Of a stretch of DNA of 64,000 nt, positions 11,601 to 24,464 are shown one piece after another. The position numbers and the translations under genes were made by a program. Each line of letters opens with the position of its first letter. Within the stretch, counting starts at the first letter, position 1. The notes under the pieces were generated by a model. That model ran no database searches. It was not told where the DNA came from and saw only the letters and a list, made by a program, of their open reading frames with translations. This stretch comes from Delphinus delphis. Its lineage: Eukaryota > Chordata > Mammalia > Artiodactyla > Delphinidae. The stretch spans positions 3,600,001 to 3,664,000 of the forward strand of contig NC_082689.1 in NCBI RefSeq assembly GCF_949987515.2. Reading direction: 5' to 3'.

Positions 11601-14063
11601 AAGGAAGCATCCCATGAGCTAAGGAAAGCATTGTGCCCACACCAGTGTGCTCAGGAAAGTAGTGCTTCCAACGATGTTGAAGGAACCTATGATTTTTCCA
11701 TGGCTGTTTGGAAACTTTTCCATAGAAAATGCCACAGATGGTGTGATACATGAGCCATAAAAGCAGGAAACCAGACAACTTCTCATTTTGAATTTTAGAA
11801 AGACCTGATTCCTCTTAGAGTTAATATCGATCCCTGGTATGCCTTGCTGTACACAGGAACCGGTCTCTCTTGTGTCTGTCTGAGGCTTCGGCTCTCCTGG
11901 ATAACAGCATGCCCTTGTGTGTCCCATCATTGTGTGCATAAGAGGACAACGTGGTTTTTTCAGTGATGACAAATTATCCAACATTTTTCTATGACCTGCT
12001 GTGGTTCAGCTTTTTAGAAGAGCAGTAATCAAGGGTTTTCCCTCAGTGTTTGTTTATTTTATTTATTCTATTGTGAACCGCGATCAAAAAGTAAGTAATA
12101 AATTAATAAGGAATGAGTCATCTGTGATTTAGGGATCGTTCTTCTTTTATTGATCTTAGGTTCAGAGTTAGTCCTTCCTTTAAAGGTCTCGGTTTGTTGA
12201 GTAAGGGGCAAATCTTCCTTTGTCCCTCAGGGTCATTGGTTTAGGCCTGGGAAGTGTTGAGGAATTTTGTGGTATGGTTTGCTGAACCTGGAGCTCCCGG
12301 CACCATGTGGGCCATTTCTATGGCTTGCAACATAATTCACACTGCTGACACCGCACCATCCCATAAGATCCTTCAGGAACCTTACGGTTTGGTTAAAGAG
12401 TAGGAAATGCTTTGCAATTCTTAGCAAATGCTAAGTTAATATCTTATAAAACCTTACAAGATATTTTCACATTAGTATCTTTCCCTATGAAAGGAATCCC
12501 TCTACAAAATTACTGTTAGGGGTTTCACGTATGTAAGGGGAGAGAGAGAGCAGTTCTGATTCCAGTAATCCCAACTGCAGCCATCCTTGGCTAAGATTCC
12601 CCAAGGGGAGAGCTTGGGTAAGAACATCATTTCACTATAGCAAAATTCCTTAATTCCATGAGACAAGATTTGTACCCTGTTTCCATTGTGGAAATAAAAG
12701 CAATTTTGTTGGTACCAGGAAAAATTAATTTTATGTATAAAATGTTCACTGTCATTAAAAATATCAGAATGAATGATTGTATATATAATATTACAATTAT
12801 ACTCCAAACATAGCTTCCTAAAATCCAGAATATAAATACCATATATGCTCACATAAAATCTCTTCCTATTCCTAACATCTACTTAGGTTATTAAAATATA
12901 TTTGCTAGAATAATTTTACTTTTCATATCGTTTAACTCAGCCAGATTTAAACATTCTAGCAGATGAGGCTTTGAAATATTCCACCCAGGTTCATAGTTTA
13001 TTGATTGCTATTCCTTGCTCAGTGCTTCTGTGAAACCCCCATTCTCAGTAACAGAATGGAAGTGTCATGTTTGCCATTGTGGGGAGCAAAGAGGTCTTGG
13101 TCAGCCTTTTTATGTCCATTTGTATAACTCCGGAGCTAATTCTGATTCAGGGTTTACTAGATGCCCATGGGCTTGCCAGGCACTCGGTCTACGATGTCAT
13201 AAAAATAAGGTTGGATAATTATGTCATGACTGGTTTCATATCACTCTGCTTAACATTGTTCTGCATTATGTGATTGAATATAGAGGCAATGGCAAAAATA
13301 AATGAAGAGAACACTTAGCTGAATCCCAGACTTGCATTTGAGTTTCACGCAACTAAACGTCATTTGAGAAACAAAAATCAAACCAAAATGTATCAGAGCA
13401 TTTTTGAATCCAAACCGTAAATGCTGTTTGAGTTCTCCTTTTTGTATTCCCAAAGTGGTAGATACACAGCCACTTTGGTTTTTAAAGTAAAAAAGAAGGA
13501 ACAACAGTTGCTCAAGGAATCAAGTGTTTAACATACTGGGATGATGAATCACCAAACCCTAAATCTGGGATTCTGTCTTATGCTGTGGATTTGGACAAAG
13601 AAAATTCTTATAATGACTTGAGGATTATAAGAGAAATGTCCTCAAATTAGAAATCATCTTTGGACCTTTGTTAATATACTCCTTTACTTTCTCCTGTAGG
13701 TATGGTAATGCATAATTCCATGCAGCTACAGTTCCCTCCAAATTTAGTAGAAAATTTCAGAATATACCCAGAAATTGAATATGTGTTGAAATTTGACTAC
13801 AAAGATGGCACAGAAGAAAATTTGATATCAAATGCCCTACTAAACACCATCATTTCTGTTAAGAAATGATGTTAAGAAGTTGCCTCTTATCCATTCAGAA
13901 TGCAGAACTAAAAGAGAATTTCACATTCCTTAATCAACGTGTGTTTTGTTTGTCCATATTTCGTGTTTCTTATTGGTTTCCCAAGAAACATGTCAGAACA
14001 CTGAACGATGCATGTGGTCACTTGTTCTAATGCTTTCACTTTTTGCATTTCTCTCTTTTAAAG
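8644..14063 (+). other. Intron 3
   Basis: The longest intron fully inside the window (5,420 bases). It has a short (TAA)n tract near 11203-11221, otherwise unique AT-rich sequence, and a coding-like island at 13675-13869 listed separately. No clear young transposon is seen. Confidence 0.85.
13675..13869 (+). other. Unexplained coding-like island in intron 3
   Basis: An open frame of 64 codons ends at TGA (13867-13869), with an ATG at 13702 giving 55 codons. The peptide starts MVMHNSMQLQFPPNLVENFR and later contains YPEIEYVLKFDYKDGTEEN, more protein-like in composition than its surroundings. A good acceptor (pyrimidine tract plus TAG at 13697-13699) precedes it, but no matching donor is obvious. 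I do not recognise the family. It could be a processed-pseudogene fragment or chance. Confidence 0.3.
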
Positions 14064-14666
14064 AACAAGACTCTGCTGACATTATTTTCCTAATTGATGG
14101 ATCAAACAACACCGGAAGTGTCAATTTCGCAGTCATTCGCGACTTCCTTGTAAATCTCCTTGAGAGACTCTCAGTTGGAACTCAGCAGATCCAAGTGGGG
14201 GTGGTCCAGTATAGCGATGAGCCCAGAACGCTGTTCTCCTTAAACAGCTATTCCACCAAGGCTCAGGTTCTGGACGCAGTGAAAGCCCTGGGGTTCATCG
14301 GTGGGGAGTTGGCCAATGTCGGCCTGGCCCTTGATTTTGTGCTGGAGAATCACTTCACCCGGGCAGGGGGCAGCCGAGTGGAGGAAGGGGTTCCCCAGGT
14401 GCTGGTCCTCATAAGTGCTGGGCCTTCTAGTGATGAAATCCGAGACGCGGTCATAGCACTGAAGCAGGCTAGCATTTTCTCGTTTGGCCTCGGAGCCCAG
14501 GCCGCCTCCAAGGCAGAGCTTCAGCACATAGCTACCAATGACAACTTGGTGTTTACTGTCCCGGAATTCCATAGCTTTGGGCTCGTCCAGGAGCAATTAC
14601 TGCCGTACATTGTTGGCGTGGCCCAAAGGCACATTGTCTTGCAACCGCCAACCATTGTCACCCAAG
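14064..14666 (+). CDS. COL6A3: COL6A3 exon 4: VWA domain N9
   Basis: A 603-nt exon, phase 1-1, acceptor ttaaag and donor gtacgt, encoding residues about 236-437. It opens [19 protein letters not shown]; the MIDAS-like motif is D-G-S-N-N, incomplete against D-x-S-x-S, as is usual for collagen VI N domains. [12 protein letters not shown] is the central strand. NNT is a glycosylation sequon. [11 protein letters not shown] is the signature seen between helix 3 and the central strand in most alpha-3 A domains. The frame stays open upstream to 13946, but that part is intron (see rejected). N9 is also an alternatively spliced cassette in human. Confidence 0.97.
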
Positions 14667-17600
14667 GTACGTATGCTTTTCTCACCATCTGTGTGGTAGT
14701 GGGCTGTCTGTGTGTGTTTTTGTAGAAGTCAGGTGGGCACCTTGCAGAATGATTCGCCTCGGGAGAACCTGTAAGTACCCACAGCCGAGTCCTTCCATGA
14801 TGAGCTAGTTCTTGGATGTGGTGTCTGTAACGGTTGCAGTGTTCCAAAAAAAACAGAGATCTGTGATTGAGTGGAAAGTTCTTTTTAGAGCATGAGTTGT
14901 CAAGAAAGTGTGCTTTTAGGGCTAATTCGGCAAACCTGTTACGTTGGTTATTAAACACCGTCGTATGATCTACTTATAATGCAGTCATCCTAAAAATGGA
15001 TCTCTGGGGGTCATTATGGTTCTGAGACAGTTACTCCAGGATAATGGCATTGAGCTCTAAAAGTCAGCCCGTTAGAGTGTGCTGACATGTGAGAACTGTC
15101 TCCCCAAAGTCAGTTTTGTGATGCGTAGCAGGAGTGGCATTTCTGGAGGTAAGAAATAACAAAGCACTCGCTTGGGGGGATGTTTATGAAAACCGTTTTT
15201 CCTGTGTTTACTGAGTTGTAGAGTAGCTCTGTTGACGGAGAGATTATACACTCAGATGGGAGGCCTTTGGCAAAAGAGCCCGACTGGAGTCATTTTAAAA
15301 TAACATATAAAGCTGAGCAAGTCAGATAAGAAAACACATTTCACGGACGTGGGAGGCGGGAAGTGTATTTAAAAATTTCAGTAAGAACCCAGTGGTGCTT
15401 GATGCTGCGGCAGGTAAAAATCTGGCAGATCCAGGTGGACCAGGTTACATCACTGGTGATCTCACCCATCCGTCAGGGATTTTATTATTAATGGTTTTAG
15501 GCATATTGCTGGGTGGGGTAAATTAAGGATTGATGCAAAATTGCATCCAGAAAATTCTCTTGATATTTCCAGACTTCCCTCTGATTGGAATACAATCTAT
15601 CAATATTAGATAGATTGCATGGTTTTGGAAACCATGGGCTTGCATGGTTTTGGAAACAAAGAATGACTTCCATAGGTTTTGTAAACACTCAGAGAGCGCC
15701 ATGGCTGCTGTCCGAAGAGCGGGCCTTTGGTCCCAGGTCTTATGTTAACGAGCTGTGTGATCCTGGGCAGCCCACACAGACTTTCTGGGCTCCAGTTTTT
15801 TGAATTGATGACAGAGGACGAAAGGATATTTTTGTTCCAGGAGAAGTTTCAAGTTCATTTTTATCTATGGCAGTCCAGGCCCTTATTTCAGCTTTCCCTA
15901 GCTGACTTTCACTCCTCACTTACAAAACCGTCTTTAATCTTTGTGCTTCATCTGTAAATATTCAACAGATATTCTTAGCTCTCAGGTATGTGCTGGACAC
16001 CAGGCCAAGCACTGGGGACCCAGACTGATGTGGCTGCTGGCTCGTTGCAGTATAATGGGGAGATAGATCACGAAAATGTAAACCAACAACCAGAAAACTA
16101 CTCCCAGAGCGTGACAGATGAGGACGCTAAAGGGGGCTGTCAGGGAAAGAAGGGGGAGAGAGAGCTGTAGGTCAAGTGGCCAGGGAAGGCTGCTGTGAGG
16201 AGCTGCAGGACAGAAGCAGAAGGAACAAGGTGCCAGGTGTGGCGGTCAGTCGTGCAGCACGAGGGAACCTGGCCGCACCCAGGACTGTCAGGGGGAGGCG
16301 GGGCTGGAGCTCACTGGTGCCTGGAAGCCTGGAGAAGCCTCTGGGTTAGGGCGCGCGCATCACCAGCTTGGGTGAAGTCCTCCAGTGGCTTCTATCTTTT
16401 TCAGTGAAGCTGGTGGGGACAGGAGGACCTGCTTTATTGGAGGTCAGGGTCCCCAAGTCACTGAGAAGAATCACCTAGGAGTAGCCTTGAGTCACCCTAA
16501 GAGGAGGGTGCAGAGGAAGACAGCAGCGAGGAAGGGCGATGGGGCCTGGACGTTTGCTGGAGGAGATTTTGCTTGGGAACAGGAGAGTGGGAGAGTGAGG
16601 ACCGCCACCGGTCCTGGGCTTGCAGGGGCTTGGCGTCCTTGGGTCAATAGGGAGGTGAGGGCCGCAGTCGACTGGTTACAGGACCTTCAGGGTCACCGTG
16701 GTAAGGGTGTTCACACCCAGCCCCAGCAGAACCGTGTGAAAGAGGGGAGACGGCTCTGTTGGCATCTCGCAGCAGGAAGAGGAGAACTCTTACTGGAGGG
16801 GGAGGGAGGAGATGAGGTGGGCGTGAGTCAGCCCAGAGACCGGGGGGTGAAAGGGATCTGCCTTCCTCTCCATCTATCCATGTGTTGCATTCACCTTATT
16901 GAATTCAGGAAGCTCTGCATTTATCATTTCAACTCCTACATCCACGGTATGGAAGGCGCGTTGTGAGAGTGGGTGTTTCCAGGTGAGCTCGCTCTCCTTG
17001 TATGTGTCTAGAAAGCACACATGTGGTTAGCTGCACAGCTGTGTATATGGCTTTTAGGTGTATATGGAGAGAGGGAGAGGGAGGAAGCAGGGGGTGTGGC
17101 CCTCAGGGTCTCTCAGCAGCGCCCCCCGCCCCCCCCCCCCGCCCCCAGGTAGGGAGAATCCACGTGTCTGCAGGCTTCGATGGAGAGCTGGAGGACTTGG
17201 AATTCACTGTTTACACCACGACTCAATGCCAAAGCAGTGGTCTCCACGCGCCTGTCCCTGAATGCTTTGTATCTATGGTACATTAACATGTTTTCTCTTA
17301 AAGAGGAGAGTTTGGACGAGTGCTGTCAATATAATCGAACGTCAAGTGAACTAAAGTGTTACGTGCCATCCATCTGACTGCAGGGGGTAACGAGGCTTCC
17401 TCATATGCAGATGATCATTTAATAAATTGCAAACACTCCTGCCTCTGCTTGAGCCATTTACGATCTTACGAGTCTTGGAAGCCTTCTCCGTTTTCTGGAT
17501 GGGGTGCTGTGGTCCGATATGAGCCTCGGTTCCTGAGACTCAGGTGTGCTGCCTGGGTGTCGATACAGCAGGTGGACACAAGTTCATAGTCACTTGGAGG

Positions 17601-18319
17601 CAGTGATCTTGTTAAGGTGTTTTTGCTTTGTGAGTTGTCTTTGGGTTGTCATAACCTTAACATGTAACGTGGGACCTGCACAACGCCTCTCTCTTAAATG
17701 CAAATACTTCTGGGCCACTTCCTAGTTTTGACATTGATTTCCTTTTTATAAGTTTAGGATGCCAAATAATTGGTGTTTTTTTTTTTCCCTTGCCTGAAAA
17801 AATCAAGGCAGGGACAAGGGTACCAAAAGGAATAGAGGTGCTTATGCTTGTTCAAGTTTTGCACTTGGCAGTAGGTGTTCATGAAGTCAGGATTGTGAAG
17901 CGCAGGGCTCTCCGAGCAGACGCTGACTGCTTCTGTAATTATTTGAGCTATGGCTTCGTTCTCACCTCTAAAACCCAAGCTATGGATTTATGGTAGAAAA
18001 GAGCTTGCTGACATTTTTAGTGACAATAGGGTAAATAAGTGTTGAATAAATCTACGTTGATTTTTGTGCAACTGTTTTGTAAAAAGTACTAAGAGAGGGT
18101 GGGTGTTTGGGGAGCCCCACTTGCCAGCCGTAGGGAAGCTATAACTAGCGCAGCTATAACTAATGTGTGTGTTAGGACAAATTCCTCAGGGGCTCCCGTG
18201 GACTTGACATTGGCCAGGGCAAAGGGAACTCCCCTTGGGTGGTGTTAGCTGTGTAGAGAGTCATACTGAATGTGATGCGTAAGGCTATTCTACTCACCTT
18301 GTCACGTTGCTACCTACAG
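14667..18319 (+). other. Intron 4
   Basis: 3,653 bases. It contains a weak antisense L2 (about 15958-16110), a 25-bp-period direct repeat (15616-15658) and a poly-C tract (about 17127-17148). The remainder is unique sequence. Confidence 0.8.
15958..16110 (-). mobile_element. L2 LINE 3' fragment, antisense
   Basis: Resembles the reverse complement of the L2 3' end: a degraded TTCAACAGATATT start followed by CCAGGCCAAGCACTGGGGAC. Heavily diverged; the call is from pattern memory. Confidence 0.45.
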
Positions 18320-18904
18320 TCATTGAAATCAACAAGAGGGACATAGTTTTCCTGGTGGATGGCTCTTCTGCACTGGGACTGGTCAGCTTCAATGCAATCC
18401 GCGACTTCGTTGCCAAGGTCATCCAGAGGCTGGAGATCGGACAGGATTATATCCAGGTGGCAGTGGCTCAGTATGCAGACACAGTGAGGCCGGAGTTTTA
18501 TTTCAATACCTACCCCACCAAGAGGGAGGTCATAACCGCCGTGAGGAAGATGAAGTCCATGGATGGCTCGGCCTCGTACACAGGCTCTGCTCTGGACTTT
18601 GTTCGGAACAACCTGTTCACGGAGGCGGCCGGCTATCGGGCCGCCGAGGGGGTCCCTAAGCTTTTGGTGCTGATTACAGGTGGTAAGTCCTTAGATGAAG
18701 TCAGCCAGCCTGCCCAGGAGCTGAAGAGAAGCGGCATCATGGCCTTTGCCGTCGGGAGCAAGGTGGCCGACCGGGCTGAGCTGGAAGAGATCGCTTTCGA
18801 TTCCTCCCTGGTGTTCATTCCTGCCGAGTTCCGAGCCGCCCCGTTGCAGGGTGTGCTGCCTGGCTTGCTGGCGCCTCTCAGGACCCTCACTGGAACCACT
18901 GAAG
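18320..18904 (+). CDS. COL6A3: COL6A3 exon 5: VWA domain N8
   Basis: A 585-nt exon, phase 1-1, acceptor ctacag and donor gtgcgg, residues about 437-632. It opens [20 protein letters not shown] with MIDAS-like [18 protein letters not shown] is the central strand and loop. It ends LRTLTGTTE. Full-length VWA of about 195 residues without gap. The N-terminal A domains N8-N1 form the constant array that projects from the helix in the microfibril, with N5 known to matter for assembly. Confidence 0.97.
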
Positions 18905-20583
18905 GTGCGGTGGGGAGGGTGTCAGACACGTGAGAGGGCTGTCTCCAGGCAGAATCTCTGGGGAAAAAGCAAACCCAAGTTTTATTTGTGTTCAGCTGAG
19001 CGACACCTTTTAAATGATGGAAACCATAGCAACCAAGATTTATTTCGGGTTTCCTTTTACCCTGACTTGAGAAATATATGACTTAAAACACCATGTGATA
19101 CAACTGTATGTCTTAAAATGTCATAAAATAAGAATCGTGTGACTTAGGCTATAGGACCAGAGACTGCCTGTCTTTGAAGCTTCTGGCCGAGAGATCACCT
19201 CTCTGTTCTGATCCCTCTTGAGGTCTTAGTGTTCTGTCTCTACTGGTGACTCCTGTCCAGCCCCCTCCCACCTCCACCAAGATGAAGCCTGGCTCTTCCT
19301 TTCCCAAGTAGACAGTTTACTTCTAAACGGTCCAAACCTGAGCATTCATCCTCTGTCCTCTCTCTTTAAGGGATTTCCTTCAATGGGGAAGCATAGTGAG
19401 GGGATGCGTGTGCAGATAAAAACCCAGTGGTCCTCCAAACCCCTCATTTATTACGGTTATCACTGAACAGTTATTTTTAAAGGCAGGATAACAGTCAATG
19501 AGCTTACGAATTGAATCAGTGCAATTCACCGTCCTTAAAGAAGATGGATATCACAGAAACAAGCTTTTCTGCCTCACAAGCTTCACCCCTGGAAGGATGT
19601 TCGGTGCATGTCCCACGGTGCATGGATGCATGCTTTCTCCTCAAGCTCTCTGGTCTTCTAAAATCCACTCTCTCTCTCTCCTTTATTTCCTTAAGACTTC
19701 TAATCCACACTTTCAGAGCCAAAGTTCAATCTGACAGAACGTAGGATATAAGTAGTTGTTAGGCTTCCATTTTAGTGAAACGTCAGGGAAGAGATGGGAA
19801 AGCATTTGGTAGCATGTGTTGGGGAAAACACTCCGATCTGAGAATTGTACTTTCGATTCTTCATGAGTACAACGTCAGCCAAGCATAGCAAGGAGTCTCT
19901 TTGCATTTTAAGGTGTTTCCGTGACCCTGTGATCTCACTCAGGAGGAATCCCCGTGGGCACTGGTTGGATTATTGCCCGCCAATGCCGTGGCTCTTCTAT
20001 GGGAGAGTCGGTAGAGAGTGACAAGTGGGCCTCCCTAGGAATATTTCAAGATGAGAACAGCCTAATTTTGCTGATTTTTTTTAGCCTTAGGGAACTCATG
20101 TTCTCAGGTTAACTTGGGCTCACCCTTCTAATCGATCTGTAAGTGGAAATTTATCTGTAACTGTGTAGAGGGAAACCCAGGGGGACCCAGTCTCGCCCAG
20201 GTAAACCTGGCTCTGACCGTGGTCATAAGGCGAGTGGTGCAGAAGGAGCAACACCCTTGCAGAATTCATTTCCAGGGAAGGAGTGTTCTGTTTCAAGGGT
20301 TCTGATCACTTTTGTTGGTTGTAAACATTCTAGCTTTTGGCACCACATCTCTCTGTGAGCCCACTTGTTTTGTAATGCCGGCTGTCAATTCTCCTCACAA
20401 ACACCAGCCCCCACTGGAGGGAAATAAGCAGCTTTATGCCACATTTTACGAGATGGACGTGCTTGGCCTCACTGATGTTCTCTGTGTTCTACATGTTGGC
20501 ATGTGTGCCTGGGCTGTGGGCACACATGAGGAAGCCCTCTGCGGTTGTGTATGTCTCACTTTGTTTTCTGTGCTCCACTGCAG
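18905..20583 (+). other. Intron 5
   Basis: 1,679 bases of unique sequence; no repeat or gene recognised. The pyrimidine-rich end codes by chance for a hydrophobic stretch in frame with exon 6. Confidence 0.85.
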
Positions 20584-21183
20584 TTCACGTAAACAAAAGG
20601 GATATCATCTTTCTTTTGGATGGATCGTTCAACGTTGGAAAGACCAATTTCCCTTACGTGCGGGACTTTGTCATGAATGTAGTTAACAGCCTTGATGTTG
20701 GAAGCGACAATATTCGTGTTGGTTTAGTGCAATTTAGTGACACTCCGGTGACGGAGTTCTCTCTAAACACCTACCAGACCAAGTCAGAATTGCTAGCTCA
20801 CCTGAGGCAGCTGCAGCTCAAGGGGGGTTTGGGCCTGAACACGGGCGCAGCCCTAAGCTATGTCCATGACAACCACTTCACCGAAGCTGGCGGCAGCAGG
20901 ATCCAGGACCGTGTGCCGCAACTCCTGCTCTTGTTCACAGCCGGGCAGTCTGAGGACTCTTATTTGCAAGCTGCCAACGCCCTAGCACGCGCAGGCATCC
21001 TGACATTTTGTGTGGGCACTAGCCAGGCCAATAAGGCAGAGCTTGAGCAGATAGCTTTTAACCCGAGCCTGGTGTATCTCATGGATGATTTCAGCTCCCT
21101 GCCTGCTTTGCCTCAGCAGCTGATTCAGCCCCTAACCACTTATGTTAGTGGAGGTGTGGAGGAAGTACCACTCGCCCAGCCAG
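20584..21183 (+). CDS. COL6A3: COL6A3 exon 6: VWA domain N7
   Basis: A 600-nt exon, phase 1-1, acceptor ctgcag and donor gtaacg, residues about 632-832. It opens [20 protein letters not shown]; the MIDAS-like motif is [18 protein letters not shown] is the central strand; a Cys lies in [10 protein letters not shown]. It ends EEVPLAQP. N7 is reported as an alternatively spliced domain in human and chicken; the symmetric phase allows in-frame skipping here. Confidence 0.97.
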
Positions 21184-22464
21184 GTAACGCTCTCCGACTG
21201 TTCCGGGCTCCCTCTTCCCCCCTGACACCACGTTGGCAGGCAGATGGCCCGATCTGAACTCCAGAGCGTGGCGATAAGCTATAGAAAGATGATGGGCTCT
21301 CTTTAGTTGAAGGATTTTGAAGGGGGGGCTTGAGACACTCTACCAGCAAGCTTAGATGCTCTGTCTAAAGGATGTTCGCCCATGAAAGAAAGTCTAGAAA
21401 ATCCAGTTTACGTTCTGTCCTGGTTGTCCCACTCTTGATTCAGAAGCTTTACTTATTTATTTATTTTGCCCCAATACCTCTGAAGATTCTGGTGAGCAAA
21501 TCCAGATGGAAATGGGAGAAAAACAGAGAAAGAGAGAGAGATGGATTCCCTTTCATACATGAGTATGCACTGGGAGCATTTAAAAATGGAAAGGATTTTC
21601 CTGATATGATATTTTTATGTTCCAAATCTGCTGTATCTAGAAAATTATTTGTCGTAAGCCCAATGAAGGCTGTATCTTTATGTGATGGCAAAATGGAAAA
21701 CGGTTTCCAAAGGAAGTCTGGGTGATGATGATGACTGCAAATTACTAGGGTGATGAGATACAGACTCTTAGATCTACCAGTCGCTGACATCACAGATGGG
21801 TAGCAAGATAGATCCCACTGAAACATAATCAAAATAGTTCTAAGAACCGTGTGTGCTGAAAATAATGTTCACATGACATGCCGTAGCCCCCTATGTCCGT
21901 GTTTTCTGTTGTCTGATCACAGCAGATTGGAAATCACTGACAGAGATCCTGACCCACAGACCGACACTGGACACTATTTTGGGTTCTAACCCATAAGCTC
22001 AAATTTAATGAAAAGAGAATCTAATTAGAGCATGTCTATGTGTCAGGTGGATATCCCATATCTGCCTTTGTCACTAGAGACAGATCCATTTTTAAGCAGA
22101 AGAACAACAGGACCATATTTTCAATAGTTCTCTTTATAACAATTTGAAAACACTGTCTGTTCTCCTAGAGTGGTTGCCACCTGATATAAGAACAGGACCC
22201 TCTGGGCTTTTCCTTGGCCTGCTTTGTTGAGGAAGCATGATGTTAGGTTGGGCAGACCGATCTAGTTGTCCTAATCCTGTGCATAGATGAAAGGGGGCAT
22301 TTGAAAGGCACCTGGTGTGGGTTTTCTCTTCCCTTGCTGGTGCAGTGATACCAGATGAATTTTGTGAACTCCCATTACCAAAAGCTGGTGGTTCTGGGCT
22401 CAGGTCAGTTTGGTGCCTGTTGTGTTCTTGTCCCTCACTGTGTCCTAACTCTCCTTCCTTGTAG
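21184..22464 (+). other. Intron 6
   Basis: 1,281 bases; nothing recognised beyond a short GA-rich tract near 21528-21540. Confidence 0.85.
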
Positions 22465-23037
22465 AGAGCAAGCGAGACGTCCTGTTCCTCTTTGATGGCT
22501 CAGCCAATCTCGTGGGCCAGTTCCCTGCCGTCCGCGACTTCCTCTACAAGGTCATTGATGAGCTGGACGTGAAACCTGACAGGACCCGGATTGCGGTGGC
22601 TCAGTACAGCGACGATGTCAGGGTGGAGTCTCGTTTTGATGAGCACCAGAACAAGCCCGAGATCCTGAATCTTGTGAAGAGAATGAAGATCAAGACGGGC
22701 AAAGCCCTCAACCTGGGCTATGCCCTGGACTACGCGCAGAGGTACATCTTTGTGAAGTCCACTGGAAGCCGGGTCGAGGATGGAGTGCTTCAGTTCCTGG
22801 TGCTGCTGGTGGCAGGAAGGTCATCCGATCGTGTGGACGGGCCAGCTCTCAACCTGAAACAGAGCGGTGTGGTGCCCTTCATCCTCCAGGCCAAGAACGC
22901 AGACCCTGCCGAGTTGGAGCAGATGGTACCATCCCCTGCCTTCATCCTGGCTGCAGAGTCTCTTCCCAAGATTGGAGACCTTCAACCACAGATTGTAAAC
23001 CTCTTAAAATCGGTGCAAAACGGGGCGCCAGCACCAG
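22465..23037 (+). CDS. COL6A3: COL6A3 exon 7: VWA domain N6
   Basis: A 573-nt exon, phase 1-1, acceptor ttgtag and donor gtaagg, residues about 832-1023. It opens [25 protein letters not shown]-like [18 protein letters not shown] is the central strand. It ends [11 protein letters not shown]. It is the shortest of the single-exon N domains here (191 codons) but lacks no structural strand that I can see. Confidence 0.97.
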
Positions 23038-24464
23038 GTAAGGCATAGAACTTCTGGTTGCTTCTGCAGCCCAGTTGTCCCATGCTTGAGTCGATGGTAG
23101 GCGGCTGGCTCCTGGTCTCCGGGTAGAAGCCCTCCTTGGGTTTCCAAGAAAGATAGGTGATTTCTGCAGGAACAATGGAATATCGCTTTTCTTTCCCCGA
23201 GGTGACTCTCTAACTGCTCTCTAGGGCAAAACAGGAGAATCAGGGTGATTATTTTTAAGGACATTATAAAATTTAGCTATATCAGTGGTTAAAAATAATC
23301 CTTTTTTTTTTAAAAAAACACAGTTTTTACTATATATATAATAAACGCCATATAACACGGTCACATTAGAGCTAACACGGTTTTCATCTTCATGTAGTTC
23401 CCCAACTTCTTATTTTAAGGGGGTATCCCCGTGTCATAATTCATCCTTTGCATTCATGAAAACCATAAAGCATGAAGGGAGGCCGGCACATTCCCATTAT
23501 AAACGCTGCATTAAAGTTTCTCAGTACTCATCTTTGTTACCATGACTTCCTGCTTAACCACTTTGCATTTGGTGATAAAACTGCAGCAAAAAGAGTAATT
23601 AACTTCACACATGATCCCTTTGATTGAAAATAGAGCATCTAGAGCTTCTCTACATTGGCTGTTGAGCACGTTCGCTGTGGGTTTCGGGTTGTAACCTGGA
23701 CATCTGGGTTACATTTTCCCCCATTTATCCGCTGTGACTTGCAGTACATCATTTGAAACCTCTCATCTATAAAGTGCTAACGGTTGTGCAGACTCCGCCG
23801 ACCATGTCTCTCTCCCTGCTCCCAACATTTCTTCTTGAGGACAACGTTGAAACTTAACAATACTGTTCAAACGTGGAAAAGTTCTAAAGTGAAAGGGCTA
23901 CACCTGTATGTATTGGTGCATCAGTTTCCTAATCCTGCCTTAATAAATTACAATAAATTTAGTGGCTTAAAGCAGAATGAATTTACTATCTTAAGTTTTA
24001 GCGGTCGGAAATCCAAAACCTGTTCTACTGGGCTAAGATCAAGGTGTCAGCATTGCTTTCCTTCTGCAGTTTCTGGCCGATTACCCACTTCCTTATCTTT
24101 TCCAGTGTCTAGGGGCTGCCTGCATCCTTGGTCCACTGCCCCCTCCTCCATCTTCAAAGCCAGCAGATTTTCTCATATCTCTGGCCTCTTGTTTCCATCC
24201 TTACCTCTTCTCCCTCTAACTCTAATCCTCTTATCTCCCTTTTTATAAGGACACGAGATTGATCACACTGGATCTACCTGGATAATCCAGGACAATCTCC
24301 CCACGCCTCTAACCCTTAATTTAATCACACCTGCAGATTTTCTTCCATATAAATTCCAGGGATTAGGAGTTGGATATCTTAGGAGTTATTCGGTCCACCA
24401 CAGATTGGTATGAAATTATCCCTATTGTGTCCCGTGTGAGTCACAGGGGCTATCTTCCTTCTAG
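23038..24464 (+). other. Intron 7
   Basis: 1,427 bases. The last third is an old LTR (23908-24401) that stops about 60 bases before the exon 8 acceptor. The rest is unique AT-rich sequence. Confidence 0.85.
23908..24401 (+). mobile_element. Old LTR remnant, MLT1-like (ERVL-MaLR)
   Basis: Starts TGTATGTATTGGTGCATCAG, has the TTTAGTGGCTTAAAG word and ends TCCACCACA, matching the remembered pattern of MLT1-type LTRs. It is a solo, diverged copy without coding sequence. The exact subfamily is not certain. Confidence 0.6.

Noticed and set aside
13946..14063. Signal-peptide-like sequence in frame just before exon 4 (N9)
   Set aside because: The hydrophobic run comes from the pyrimidine tract of the acceptor (F, L, S codons). 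The AAG acceptor at 14061-14063 and the phase with exon 3 explain the exon. An alternative start is not supported.
20436..20583. Hydrophobic N-terminal extension in frame with exon 6 (N7)
   Set aside because: Same cause: a pyrimidine-rich intron end. The acceptor at 20583 and the correct phase give a standard N7 start.
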